From: Candidatus Thiodiazotropha sp. (ex Epidulcina cf. delphinae)
Lineage (GTDB): Bacteria; Pseudomonadota; Gammaproteobacteria; Chromatiales; Chromatiaceae
Assembly (NCBI GenBank): GCA_025656455.1
Contig: JAHXHS010000007.1
Coordinates: 62,001 to 126,000 of the forward strand
Direction of reading: 5' to 3'
DNA length: 64,000 bases
In this document: positions 37,244 through 45,941 of the stretch, piece by piece
Layout of the letters: each line of letters opens with the position of its first letter
Numbering within the stretch: position 1 is the stretch's first letter
Program-made: the position numbers and the translations under genes
Notes under the pieces: generated by a model
What the model saw: only the letters and a program-made list of their open reading frames with translations
Database searches by the model: none
Told to the model about the DNA's origin: nothing

Positions 37244-38943
37244 TGAATATTGGACGATATGGTTTTTGCACAGCGGTAGCAGTGATCTTTTCCGCGGTGT
37301 TGACCGAGGCCGGCGCTGGCATTGGCGCGACTAAACACAACCTGTCCGTCAGCGGCGTCGGCGATATCAGGGCGGTGAGCGAACAAGATGTCTGCATCTT
37401 CTGCCATATACCGCATACCGACATGCCTGGCGCATCGCGCTGGAACCGCGACACCAGGGGCGGTTACTATACCCCCTACACGAGTTCGACCGCCGTCTCT
37501 CAGCCTGGACAGCCCAACGGCACCTCGGTGTTATGCCTCAGTTGCCATGACGGCACCATCGCCCTTGGGGATGTGATCAGCGAAGAGACGCCGATAAACC
37601 TGCTCGGCGGAGTGACGAGCATGCCCTTCGGTCTCTCCCATCTGGGCACGGACCTGTCGGACGACCACCCGATCTCACTCCCCTATACCTCAAGTTTGGC
37701 CTTCAGGCGGGTGGACCTTGTGGATCCCAGCACCTTGACCGGCGCGGTGAGACTCGATCCCAGTGGCCAGATGCAGTGCACGGCCTGCCACGATCCGCAC
37801 GATGACAGAAACGGCAAGTTCCTTGCCGTGCGCAATCGCAACGGTGCGCTCTGCATCACCTGCCACAGGAGCATCCCCCATTGGTCGCAGTCGGAGCATA
37901 ATCAATCCTTTGCCACTTGGAACGGAGTCCAGCCCGATCCCTGGCCGGATAGCAGCCTGACAACGGTGAATGAAAATGCCTGCGGCAACTGCCACCGGAT
38001 GCATAAGGCCGGCGGGCGGGAGCGCCTCCTTAACCATGCCGTTGAAGAAGAGAACTGCATGCCCTGCCATAACGGCAATGTGGCGAAGATCGACTTGGCC
38101 GACTCATTTCGAAAGCTGTCGACGCACCCGGTGGGCGTAACGACCGGGGTACATGACCCGGCCGAACCGGGCATCGTGGATTCCCGCCATGTCGAGTGCG
38201 AAGACTGCCACAATCCCCATGCTGCCAGGGCGGTACCCGGCAACCTTCCCGGTTCGCTCATTGGGGTGCGCGGCATCTCGATGTCCGGTACGGAGCTCGA
38301 TCACGCCAGTCATGAGTATGAGATCTGCTTTCGATGCCATGCCGACAGCACCAACAAGCCTGCCGCCAGGACACCGAGGCAGATCGAGCAGCTCAATGTG
38401 CGGTTGGAGTTTTCGCCTTCCAATCCCTCGTACCATCCGGTGGCGGCGATCGGGAAAAACCAGAATGTGCCAAGCCTGCTGAATCCGTATACGGTAAACA
38501 GCACCATCGGTTGCAGCGATTGCCACGATAACGACAACAGCAGAGCGAGCGGAGGATCCGGGCCAAACGGGCCGCATGGTTCAAACTATGCGCCGATCCT
38601 GCAGATACGATACGATACCCTGGACAACACCCCTGAGAGCCCCGCTGCATATGCGCTATGTTACAAGTGTCACGACCGGAACAGTATTCTCAACGATGAG
38701 AGCTTCAAATCGCACCGCCTGCATATCGTGGATCAGAGAACCTCATGTAATGCATGCCATGATCCCCACGGCGTCAGTGCAATCCAGGGAAATACCCTGA
38801 ACAACACCAGTCTGATCAATTTCGATATTTCGATTGTGCAGCCGAACAGTTTAGGTAAACTAAGGTTCGAGTCTACCGGCAGATTTTCCGGTACCTGCTA
38901 TTTGATGTGCCATGGGAGTGATCATGCGCCGAAAAGCTATTGA
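37243..38943 (+). CDS. Dodecahaem c-type cytochrome
   Basis: A 566-residue exported protein with signal peptide 1-26 and twelve haem-attachment sites: eleven CXXCH (CIFCH, CLSCH, CTACH, CITCH, CGNCH, CMPCH, CEDCH, CFRCH, CSDCH, CYKCH, CNACH) and a C-terminal CX3CH (CYLMCH). Many extra His residues can serve as distal ligands. The N-terminal third resembles the tetrahaem protein at 32021. ATG 37243 overlaps the propeller stop by one base; the longer frame is rejected because the signal peptide starts here. Inferred role: the haem wire placed in or outside the barrel of the upstream gene. Confidence 0.88.
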   Translation: MNIGRYGFCTAVAVIFSAVLTEAGAGIGATKHNLSVSGVGDIRAVSEQDVCIFCHIPHTDMPGASRWNRDTRGGYYTPYTSSTAVSQPGQPNGTSVLCLSCHDGTIALGDVISEETPINLLGGVTSMPFGLSHLGTDLSDDHPISLPYTSSLAFRRVDLVDPSTLTGAVRLDPSGQMQCTACHDPHDDRNGKFLAVRNRNGALCITCHRSIPHWSQSEHNQSFATWNGVQPDPWPDSSLTTVNENACGNCHRMHKAGGRERLLNHAVEEENCMPCHNGNVAKIDLADSFRKLSTHPVGVTTGVHDPAEPGIVDSRHVECEDCHNPHAARAVPGNLPGSLIGVRGISMSGTELDHASHEYEICFRCHADSTNKPAARTPRQIEQLNVRLEFSPSNPSYHPVAAIGKNQNVPSLLNPYTVNSTIGCSDCHDNDNSRASGGSGPNGPHGSNYAPILQIRYDTLDNTPESPAAYALCYKCHDRNSILNDESFKSHRLHIVDQRTSCNACHDPHGVSAIQGNTLNNTSLINFDISIVQPNSLGKLRFESTGRFSGTCYLMCHGSDHAPKSY

Positions 38944-38995
38944 AACTCTATTGCAGTCTTTAGGGTGGTGATCCTCAAACTACGTATGGTTGAAT

Positions 38996-40039
38996 ATGGG
39001 TTTAGAGCGTATGGTCTCCATTCTGTTAATCACGACTTTACTACTTGCCATGCAGGCAGCGGTATGTGTGGTGTATGGGGAGGCCCTGGCTGTGCCGGAA
39101 CGGCAGAACTCAACGCTTAGGATTGCGCTTTCCTCAGCTAACAAGTTGCAAAAGGAGTCGTCCACCGAGCAGAATTCGGTTGATACATCGGCATCAGTCA
39201 ATCCGCATTGGGATAAGACGCAATGCAGTGCATGCCATGAGTCTGAGATAAAAAAGGGCGCCCCGGGTTTGCGAGCTGCCGACGATGAAGGGCTGTGTAT
39301 GGATTGCCACAAGGAAGATGTAGTGCATAAATATATACATCCTGTCGGGCCAAAACTGTCGCAAAAAAAGAAGAAAATCATTAGCGAAAAATGGGGCGGC
39401 AAGTTACGTCTGGACGATAAAGACAGGCTGACTTGCCAAACCTGCCACGACCTGTTGGACCAGTGCCTTCCTGGCCGATCATATCAGGCCAAGCGTAACC
39501 CGCAATTTCTGCGAGGAGGACCCTATTCGAAGAGGCACAAGTTATGCTATCGATGTCACGATGCTTCAAAATACAAGCGATTGAATTCCCATGATCAGAT
39601 TACCGATAACGGTAAGCTCAAGACAAACAAATGCCGTCTATGCCATGAGGTTAGACAAAAAGATCGGTTAAAAAGCGGTATTAAGCGGGATCTGAGCCGG
39701 TATCCCTTAATAGATGGGTTGAATGAAGATCGCACCTTGCTATGTATACGCTGTCACCGGAAAATCGATCATCCTTCTGGATCGTTCTCCGTGAAATCGA
39801 TCAAAGAGTTTCGCCATCTTGTTAGAATAGAGAACAAGAAAAAAGAGACTCTTGAGAAGCAAAATATCGAAACAGGCATTGTGTTTCCGCTTGAACCGAA
39901 CACGGGCAGAATATATTGCGGGACCTGCCATGAACCTCACCAGCCGGGAGTGTTTGCCGGCGAGACGCAGGCTGCGGCGCCGAAGACGAAAAACAGATTG
40001 CGGGCTAAAAGCATGTGTACACATTGTCACGACAAATGA
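38996..40039 (+). CDS. Octahaem c-type cytochrome
   Basis: A 347-residue exported protein with an N-terminal signal peptide (hydrophobic SILLITTLLLAMQAAVCVV) and eight CXXCH motifs: CSACH, CMDCH, CQTCH, CYRCH, CRLCH, CIRCH, CGTCH and CTHCH, the last at the very C terminus. It is rich in Lys. Start candidates are TTG 38990, ATG 38996 and ATG 39011; ATG 38996 is used. No C-terminal membrane anchor is present, so it is probably a periplasmic carrier between the inner-membrane cassettes and the outer-membrane conduit. The next gene starts 34 bp downstream. Confidence 0.85.
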   Translation: MGLERMVSILLITTLLLAMQAAVCVVYGEALAVPERQNSTLRIALSSANKLQKESSTEQNSVDTSASVNPHWDKTQCSACHESEIKKGAPGLRAADDEGLCMDCHKEDVVHKYIHPVGPKLSQKKKKIISEKWGGKLRLDDKDRLTCQTCHDLLDQCLPGRSYQAKRNPQFLRGGPYSKRHKLCYRCHDASKYKRLNSHDQITDNGKLKTNKCRLCHEVRQKDRLKSGIKRDLSRYPLIDGLNEDRTLLCIRCHRKIDHPSGSFSVKSIKEFRHLVRIENKKKETLEKQNIETGIVFPLEPNTGRIYCGTCHEPHQPGVFAGETQAAAPKTKNRLRAKSMCTHCHDK

Positions 40040-40073
40040 TCCCGGAGCGGAAGTGGATATAGGAAAATCAATT

Positions 40074-41213
40074 ATGATGCCTGTTATGCATAGCAAGCCT
40101 TTTCTTCGCCTGTTAGCGTTATTGGTGATCGGCATATCCTGTTACTCGACCAATGCGGGAGCGGGGGCCTTCGAGGATGATGAAGCATGCTTGATGTGTC
40201 ACAAATACATCCGTATGGCGCGGATCACTGAGGAGGGCGTGTTTCGTTCCTACTATGTCCCGCCAAACACCTTCTCCAAGACGGTTCATCGCAATGTTCC
40301 CTGTCGTGATTGCCACGGTTACATCAAACAACTGCCCCATCGTAAGGTGGAAGAGGGTGTGCGGTGCGATCAGGAGTGCCACTCGAAGAAAAATCCCGCA
40401 ACCGGCAAGCCGTTCAGCCATAAAACGATCTATAATCTTTACGCCGACAGTGTCCATGCCAGGGACAAAAACGCCACCGGACTCGACAGCGACAAGCCAT
40501 ACTGCATTACCTGTCACACCAACCCGGTCTACAATCCCAATGAAGTAGAGCCGCCTAAGGAGATTCTGGATCGTTGTGAGCTCTGTCATGAAAAGCGCGA
40601 CTTCGTCAAACAGTGGTATTTCCATACCAGCCGCAGGGTGCTTGACGTCAAACGAACAGGCCAGGAGATCGTCGCTATATGTATCCGCTGTCATGCGGAT
40701 CAGGAGCTGATCGAGCGGCATAAGAATGCGGCCGACGAAGAGGGAAGACCGCTTGGGGATAAATTCACCATAGCCGCTACTTCATACCAAAAGAGCTTTC
40801 ACGGCAAGGTGACCCGCTATGGCCTGGCAGGCGCGGCAACCTGCCTTGACTGCCATGCGGATAACTCCCAGTATTACAAAGGGGTGCATAAAATACTGCC
40901 GTCGCGTAATCCTGAATCGCCGGTCAGTCAACAAAACCGGGTCAAGACATGCCAGCGCTGCCATGAGAATGCAGATGCAAACTACGCATTCGTCGATCCA
41001 CATCCCTCATTCGATGAAGAATTCAATCCGATACTGCACAAAGCGGAAGCAATCTATGGCGTGGTCGGAGAGGTCGTGGTGCTGGCACTGGTCGGTTTGT
41101 CGCTTTTCGAAACCCTTGGCCGTCGTCGTGACGGGGTCGGTTGGCGTTTGCGCAGGGGCTCAACTTGGTGGAGGCGCAGTCGCCGATATCGTAATAGGAT
41201 TATTCCTCGTTGA
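40074..41213 (+). CDS. Cassette A: octahaem cytochrome with C-terminal membrane anchor
   Basis: A 379-residue protein: signal peptide 1-29, eight haem sites (CLMCH, CRDCH, CX3CH in CDQECH, CITCH, CELCH, CIRCH, CLDCH, CQRCH), then one membrane helix (about 325-345, GVVGEVVVLALVGLSLF) and an Arg-rich cytoplasmic tail. The third site is the unusual CX3CH form, also seen in the cassette B and C paralogues. ATG 40074 follows AGGAA. It is the first member of the set octahaem-cytochrome b-triheme. Inferred role: takes electrons from the cytochrome b and passes them into the periplasm. Confidence 0.87.
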   Translation: MMPVMHSKPFLRLLALLVIGISCYSTNAGAGAFEDDEACLMCHKYIRMARITEEGVFRSYYVPPNTFSKTVHRNVPCRDCHGYIKQLPHRKVEEGVRCDQECHSKKNPATGKPFSHKTIYNLYADSVHARDKNATGLDSDKPYCITCHTNPVYNPNEVEPPKEILDRCELCHEKRDFVKQWYFHTSRRVLDVKRTGQEIVAICIRCHADQELIERHKNAADEEGRPLGDKFTIAATSYQKSFHGKVTRYGLAGAATCLDCHADNSQYYKGVHKILPSRNPESPVSQQNRVKTCQRCHENADANYAFVDPHPSFDEEFNPILHKAEAIYGVVGEVVVLALVGLSLFETLGRRRDGVGWRLRRGSTWWRRSRRYRNRIIPR

Positions 41214-41285
41214 CGTCGTGCTGAATTTTGAAAACTACACCATCAGTCTAACTGCTTATACAACAGCCTAAAGATAGAGAAGAGC

Positions 41286-42236
41286 ATGAAATTATCGGAA
41301 CAGGCCTCAGATGTGCTGCATGATGCCATGCGGCGGAACAAAACGTCGGATGTGGATCGTGAGGAAATCGAAGAACTCATAGAGCATATGCCTGACGATC
41401 GTGTATTGCTGTATAAAAATGTGATCTCAAATCCAATTGGTGACTTGCCCCGCTATTCGATCCATATACGGCTACAGCATTTGTTGACTTTTACTACATT
41501 TCTCCTTTTGGCGTTCACCGGGCTTCCGGTATATTTTATTGACGCAGTCTGGGCTCAGCCGTTCAGCCAGATGTTAGGTGGAATTGACGTCACCCGGGTG
41601 ATTCACCGAACCTTGGCCTCTATCATGATCTTTTCCATGCTTTATCACATCGTCACGATAACGGGCGGCACGGTATATAGAATCATGCTGGGCAAGTTCG
41701 ATATCCGCCGCACCGTCATACCACGATTGAAAGACTTGCAGGATATGAAGGATGATATGCTCTATTTTGCGGGCCGCAGAACGCAACGGCCTGAAATGGA
41801 CAAATTCATGTACAAACAGAAGATCCACTATTTCGCCGCGGCATTTGGTAACTTTGTGATGATATTCTCAGGCTCCGCATTCTTATTCCCCGATATCTGG
41901 GCCAGTTTTCTCCCCACTGGTTGGGCCTCTTATTTTCAGGATATCATGCGCATAGCGCACTCTCATGAAGCGCTGCTTGCGTTGGTGGTAATCGCGTTTT
42001 GGCATTGGTATAACGTCCATCTCGCACCAGGACGGTTTCCCATGCAATGGACCTTTCTGACAGGAAAGATTACACGTGAACATCAAATGGAGGAGCACTT
42101 CCTCGAGTATTTGAGGAATCTTGTGGAGTTACCGGAGGAGAGGAAGTTTCTCAGCGCACTGTTAAGTCATTTTGACTTAACCAAGCAGGAATCGCCCGTG
42201 ATAGGTAATGATCCTGCCCCTATCCCTGAAGGTTGA
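41286..42236 (+). CDS. Cassette A: membrane cytochrome b subunit
   Basis: A 316-residue membrane protein of the cytochrome b/b6, formate-dehydrogenase-gamma/b561-like class, with four main membrane segments and a cytoplasmic N-terminal extension of about 55 residues not seen in the B and C copies. Histidines placed to bind two b haems: RLQHLL, RVIHR, MLYH, and AHSHEAL plus FWHWYNVH in the last helix. The conserved ending HWYNVHLAPGRFPM...FLTGKI is shared with cassette B. Inferred role: quinol oxidation and transfer to the neighbouring c-type subunits. Confidence 0.87.
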   Translation: MKLSEQASDVLHDAMRRNKTSDVDREEIEELIEHMPDDRVLLYKNVISNPIGDLPRYSIHIRLQHLLTFTTFLLLAFTGLPVYFIDAVWAQPFSQMLGGIDVTRVIHRTLASIMIFSMLYHIVTITGGTVYRIMLGKFDIRRTVIPRLKDLQDMKDDMLYFAGRRTQRPEMDKFMYKQKIHYFAAAFGNFVMIFSGSAFLFPDIWASFLPTGWASYFQDIMRIAHSHEALLALVVIAFWHWYNVHLAPGRFPMQWTFLTGKITREHQMEEHFLEYLRNLVELPEERKFLSALLSHFDLTKQESPVIGNDPAPIPEG

Positions 42237-42241
42237 CAGGC

Positions 42242-42373
42242 GTGCTCAAACCACTGACTCTCATGCAAAAGTTGATTGCATACGGTTCACTGCTATTCGT
42301 TATCGTGTGGGCCTTGTGGTTCGTGTATCTGTTTTTAGCGATATTGGTTGATCCGTCACCATACAATCGCTAG
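42242..42373 (+). CDS. 43-residue single-pass membrane microprotein
   Basis: A short frame starting with GTG at 42242 (or ATG 42263), 5 bp after the cytochrome b stop, ending at TAG 42371-42373. It encodes 43 residues with one membrane helix at about 12-36 (LIAYGSLLFVIVWALWFVYL) and a short polar tail. Position, length and one-helix design are like CydX or CcoQ, small subunits of respiratory complexes. The ribosome-binding site is weak, consistent with translational coupling. No equivalent is seen in cassettes B and C. Not recognised as a known family; moderate confidence that it is expressed. Confidence 0.5.
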   Translation: MLKPLTLMQKLIAYGSLLFVIVWALWFVYLFLAILVDPSPYNR

Positions 42374-42438
42374 CTATGATGTCGATAAATAATGAGTTTG
42401 TATAACTCCATTGCAAGCTTCTAGAGGAAAGTAACACT

Positions 42439-43476
42439 ATGCAGGAGACCACATTAACCGGCACCGTAGTCATCGCCACTGCTGTGGTGATTTTTGTTCT
42501 GTTTTTGATGCTGTTGGTCGTTGTGCTTGACCACAAGGCAAGAATTCCGGGCAAATTGAGAAATGACTTTTTCGGAATCACCGGCACGCGTCGGGATCAT
42601 CCCTTGTGGTCCTATTTGATCGGGTCTGTGGTGCTGCTTATCATTAGCGCTATCGGTATACAGTTTGTTGCCTCATTAGCCAGCCATCTACCCGTACAAG
42701 AGTCGGATAAGCCCTCCAAACTGTTAAAATCACTTGCACGGAAGAGTGCGTCCGAGGAGGCAAGGCATTTCCACAATCCTGCAAATTCGCTGGCATTGGA
42801 AGGAAAAAAGAGCGTTTGCTACTATTGTCATGGCGATTTTCCGCATTTTCAGCAGCGTATGATTCGAACGCTGCTTAATATGCATACCCAGTTTCTCGGT
42901 TGCATGACCTGCCACGCAGATCCCGAGAAGATTGAAGAAAATGCAATTACACTGAAATGGTTGAATTTTTCCGGTATTGAGGCAAGTGGACCACTATTTG
43001 GCACGGATTATGATCCCGAAACAGGGTTTCTCATTCGAACAGATGATTTTTACTCGAAAATCGTGCCTTATCTGAACGATGACGGTGCGCAGCGCCTGTT
43101 GGAAATCACCGAAGATGACCCGATGGCGATCGATTTTGTCCAAGTGCAGGAGCAACTGAAAGGCAGGGACCGCGCTACTGTGAAGAAGAGCCTGCATGAA
43201 CTTGTTGCGCCCATAGGGCGTTTTTGCACCAAATGTCATACTCAGGAGGAGGAGAGTTTCATACCGTTTGATAAGCTGGGATTTTCCAGAGAACGGATCT
43301 ATGATCTGACCAACTTGAATATTATCGGCCTGGTGCAAAAATATAAGCAGTTTTATATGCCGGATATTATGGAGAGAGATGTCAAGCCCATCGATATTGA
43401 CTACCCCGTGGCGCCCGAGGCTGAGGATCCATTTATGGATCTTCTAAAAAATAAAGAAAGCAATAGCGTTAAATAG
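42439..43476 (+). CDS. Cassette A: membrane-anchored triheme cytochrome
   Basis: A 345-residue protein with two N-terminal membrane helices (about 10-32 and 56-78) and a periplasmic domain holding three CXXCH motifs: CYYCH (about 124), CMTCH (about 155) and CTKCH (about 267). The spacing block CYYCHGDFPH...IRTLLNMHTQFLGCMTCH and the C-terminal LGFSRERIYDLTNLNIIGLV are shared with the triheme proteins of cassettes B and C. ATG 42439 follows GAGGAAA. It has one more membrane helix than its two paralogues. Inferred role: third subunit of the quinol-to-cytochrome complex. Confidence 0.85.
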   Translation: MQETTLTGTVVIATAVVIFVLFLMLLVVVLDHKARIPGKLRNDFFGITGTRRDHPLWSYLIGSVVLLIISAIGIQFVASLASHLPVQESDKPSKLLKSLARKSASEEARHFHNPANSLALEGKKSVCYYCHGDFPHFQQRMIRTLLNMHTQFLGCMTCHADPEKIEENAITLKWLNFSGIEASGPLFGTDYDPETGFLIRTDDFYSKIVPYLNDDGAQRLLEITEDDPMAIDFVQVQEQLKGRDRATVKKSLHELVAPIGRFCTKCHTQEEESFIPFDKLGFSRERIYDLTNLNIIGLVQKYKQFYMPDIMERDVKPIDIDYPVAPEAEDPFMDLLKNKESNSVK

Positions 43477-43618
43477 GTTAAGGTAAGGTTGTCAGCGAAT
43501 AATTTGCTATGTTAACCCTCCGAGATCACTCAGGATGACAAACGACCACATGAGTAATAAACGGAGAAATATTGTATGACGGTTGGTGTAACATATTTAC
43601 ACTGCTATCCAAGGAGAC

Positions 43619-44539
43619 ATGAACGTGTGGTATCCACAGACCGGTCAGCAGGGAGTTGGTGCTGTCTTTGAAGTAAGTGACGAAAGACCCCGTAAGGCAT
43701 ATATCGCCTTACTGCTATCTATCTGCCCCGGACTGGGTCAGCTGTATGCGGGAAGATTTTATCGCGGCATTGCTGCGTATACGGGGGTCATCGTCGTATC
43801 ATGGCTTTCGGCAATTGCCTATATGTATGTCCAGTCGCGTTATGCCGGCTTGGCCATTCTGTGCGTGCCGTTCGTTGCCGCCGGCGCGGTTTGCGCCGAT
43901 GCTGTAGGATGCGCGATAAAACAGCGCCGCGACTATAAATTGAAGTGGTACAACAGGTACTGGGTGTATGGCCTGATTATACTTTTTTTGTTTGTCACAG
44001 TGAATCCTTTAATGGATTTTCTGGTGGGTAAGCATATTGTCCGCGCATTTTTCGTTACATCCGAAAGTATGACACCAAGCGTTTTAAGGCACGATTTGGT
44101 GCTGATAAACAAGATCGCCTCACCTAAAAAAGGCGATATTGTACTGCTCGAGTTCGGTGATGATACGAAGGATGCCTCAATGACGAAAGTCATCAAGGAC
44201 CAGACGCTTCGCCGAGTAATCGCGGTAGCAGGCGACCTGGTGGAGATACGGGGCAAACAGGTTTATATTAACGGCACTGAAAGCGACGAGAATTATGTCC
44301 GTTACGGAGAGACGTCAAGCCACAACATTTTTACATCCAGTGACTATCACTGGGGCCCTGAAACAGTACCTGAAGACTCCTATTTTGTCCTCTCCGACGC
44401 GAGAGAGTACGGCTTTGACAGCCGTGTTTTCGGTTTTACGCATAAAAATACTGTCAGTGGCGTGGCGGCTAAGGTATTTTGGTCATGGAACCTTGACCAA
44501 GGTCATTTTAAGTGGGAGAGAACCGCTCTAGGCTTTTAG
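43619..44539 (+). CDS. Signal-peptidase-I-like (S26) membrane protein lacking the catalytic lysine
   Basis: A 306-residue protein. The first 105 residues hold a hydrophobic module (PRKAYIALLLSICPGLGQLY) found at the front of some signal peptidases; another helix (about 113-135) follows, then the S26 domain. The serine box is intact (TSESMTPS, Ser150), as are KKGDIVLLEF and the GFDSRVFG box. In the lysine box the usual I-K-R-V reads L-R-R-V (TLRRVIAVAGD), so the general-base Lys is Arg198. ATG 43619 follows AAGGAG. It lies between cassettes A and B on the same strand. Either a catalytically weakened enzyme or one using another base; possibly a dedicated processing or anchoring factor for the locus. 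Confidence 0.8.
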   Translation: MNVWYPQTGQQGVGAVFEVSDERPRKAYIALLLSICPGLGQLYAGRFYRGIAAYTGVIVVSWLSAIAYMYVQSRYAGLAILCVPFVAAGAVCADAVGCAIKQRRDYKLKWYNRYWVYGLIILFLFVTVNPLMDFLVGKHIVRAFFVTSESMTPSVLRHDLVLINKIASPKKGDIVLLEFGDDTKDASMTKVIKDQTLRRVIAVAGDLVEIRGKQVYINGTESDENYVRYGETSSHNIFTSSDYHWGPETVPEDSYFVLSDAREYGFDSRVFGFTHKNTVSGVAAKVFWSWNLDQGHFKWERTALGF

Positions 44540-44754
44540 TGACAACTAATATTTTCGCGAAGATATAACAACTACATCAGAATAAAGCACGTTGGCCGCT
44601 GTGGTTATGCCTGCTGTTTGCCGTTTCCTCGTACTCGCGCCTGCTGTGTCTTTTGCATCGCTGGATTTGAGATTAAATACCTATGCGTTCGGATGTCGCG
44701 CATTATGCCTTAACGCTATTAACTTATGTGTAAGATCATAATAAAGAGACGATT

Positions 44755-45930
44755 ATGCTCGGAATGATAATGAATATTGATATAAACAACAGCCTGTATG
44801 GTGTATGTCCAAAAGGGTGGCGGAATGTGGCTTCTGCCTGTATTTCTGGCGGGCTCTTGTACATGTTATTGATGTTCTGCGGGTTGGGATTGTTCTCATC
44901 AAATTCAATTGCCGCTGCCGCGGATGAGTTGAATTGTGTACTTTGCCATAAATACCGGGGCTTGAGCCGCATAGACGAAAAGGGAGACTTCAGGCTCTTC
45001 TATATTAACCAGGGTCTGTTTAACAAGGGTCCGCATAAGCGAATTCAGTGTAAGGATTGCCACACTGACATAGATAAAATACCTCATGATCCGGCAAAAG
45101 ACGTCGATTGCACGGTTCAGTGCCATCTCACGGAACCTTCGGGGGAAGAGAAATTCACTCACAAGCCGGTAGCTGAGGTCCTGGCCAAGAGCGTGCATGG
45201 AACAGCGAACATGGATGAGGAAGAGATTGAGTATCCCGAGGATTACCCCTATTGCACCGATTGCCATGATCAACCGCTTTACAGGCCCCTCTCCTTCTTC
45301 AAGGGACAAGCCGCAGGCGTTTCGGAGCGAGGCTTGAGCCGTTGTAAAACCTGCCATCAAACCGGGGACTTCGCGGAAGATTTTTATAATCATGTCACTT
45401 CGCGGTTGCAGAAAATGAGGGTCTCAGCGGAAATTGTGAACCTGTGCGCTAAATGCCATGGTGACGGGAAATTCCAGGAGAGGCATGGTTTGCAGGGAAA
45501 TGTGGTGGCCTCCTATTGGGAAACATTTCATGGCAAGGCGGCTTACTTCGGCTCAGATGCTACGCCTGACTGTATAGACTGCCATGTGGTCTATGGAGAG
45601 AATGTGCACTCTATCGCTGGAAAGGATTCACGTACGTCGGCGACGCATGAGGCGAATGTTGCCGCCACCTGCCGCGCCTCTGAATGTCATGCGAATGCCG
45701 GCGAGCAGATTGCGGGATATCAGGTCCACACCGATTACGATGACCCTGACAAGTATCCGATGCAACATTATATGTTGAAGTTTTTCAAGTACTTAATGGC
45801 TGGTGTTATGTATTTTTTCGTCACGATCATATTCCTGGAGCTGTTGCGCCGTTTGTTCCCGAATTTCTCCTTCTTTAAACCGCGGAAGGAGATTCGGCAG
45901 ACAACAATTTCCACGGCCGGTAATGAATAG
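44755..45930 (+). CDS. Cassette B: octahaem cytochrome with C-terminal membrane anchor
   Basis: A 391-residue paralogue of the protein at 40074: long N-terminal region with signal helix (about 32-55), then CVLCH, CKDCH, CX3CH (CTVQCH), CTDCH, CKTCH, CAKCH, CIDCH and CX4CH (CRASECH), and a C-terminal membrane helix (LMAGVMYFFVTIIFLELLRRL). The last haem site is CX4CH here and in cassette C, but plain CXXCH in cassette A. ATG 44755 is used; ATG 44770 would shorten the n-region. The 215 bp in front of it are AT-rich and show no gene, so a promoter for cassette B may lie there. Confidence 0.86.
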   Translation: MLGMIMNIDINNSLYGVCPKGWRNVASACISGGLLYMLLMFCGLGLFSSNSIAAAADELNCVLCHKYRGLSRIDEKGDFRLFYINQGLFNKGPHKRIQCKDCHTDIDKIPHDPAKDVDCTVQCHLTEPSGEEKFTHKPVAEVLAKSVHGTANMDEEEIEYPEDYPYCTDCHDQPLYRPLSFFKGQAAGVSERGLSRCKTCHQTGDFAEDFYNHVTSRLQKMRVSAEIVNLCAKCHGDGKFQERHGLQGNVVASYWETFHGKAAYFGSDATPDCIDCHVVYGENVHSIAGKDSRTSATHEANVAATCRASECHANAGEQIAGYQVHTDYDDPDKYPMQHYMLKFFKYLMAGVMYFFVTIIFLELLRRLFPNFSFFKPRKEIRQTTISTAGNE

Positions 45931-45941
45931 AGGATTTGGGC

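Noticed and set aside
44605..44745. Cys-rich short frame before cassette B
   Set aside because: Reads through a sequence with no Shine-Dalgarno site; contains no CXXCH motif. Treated as promoter region.
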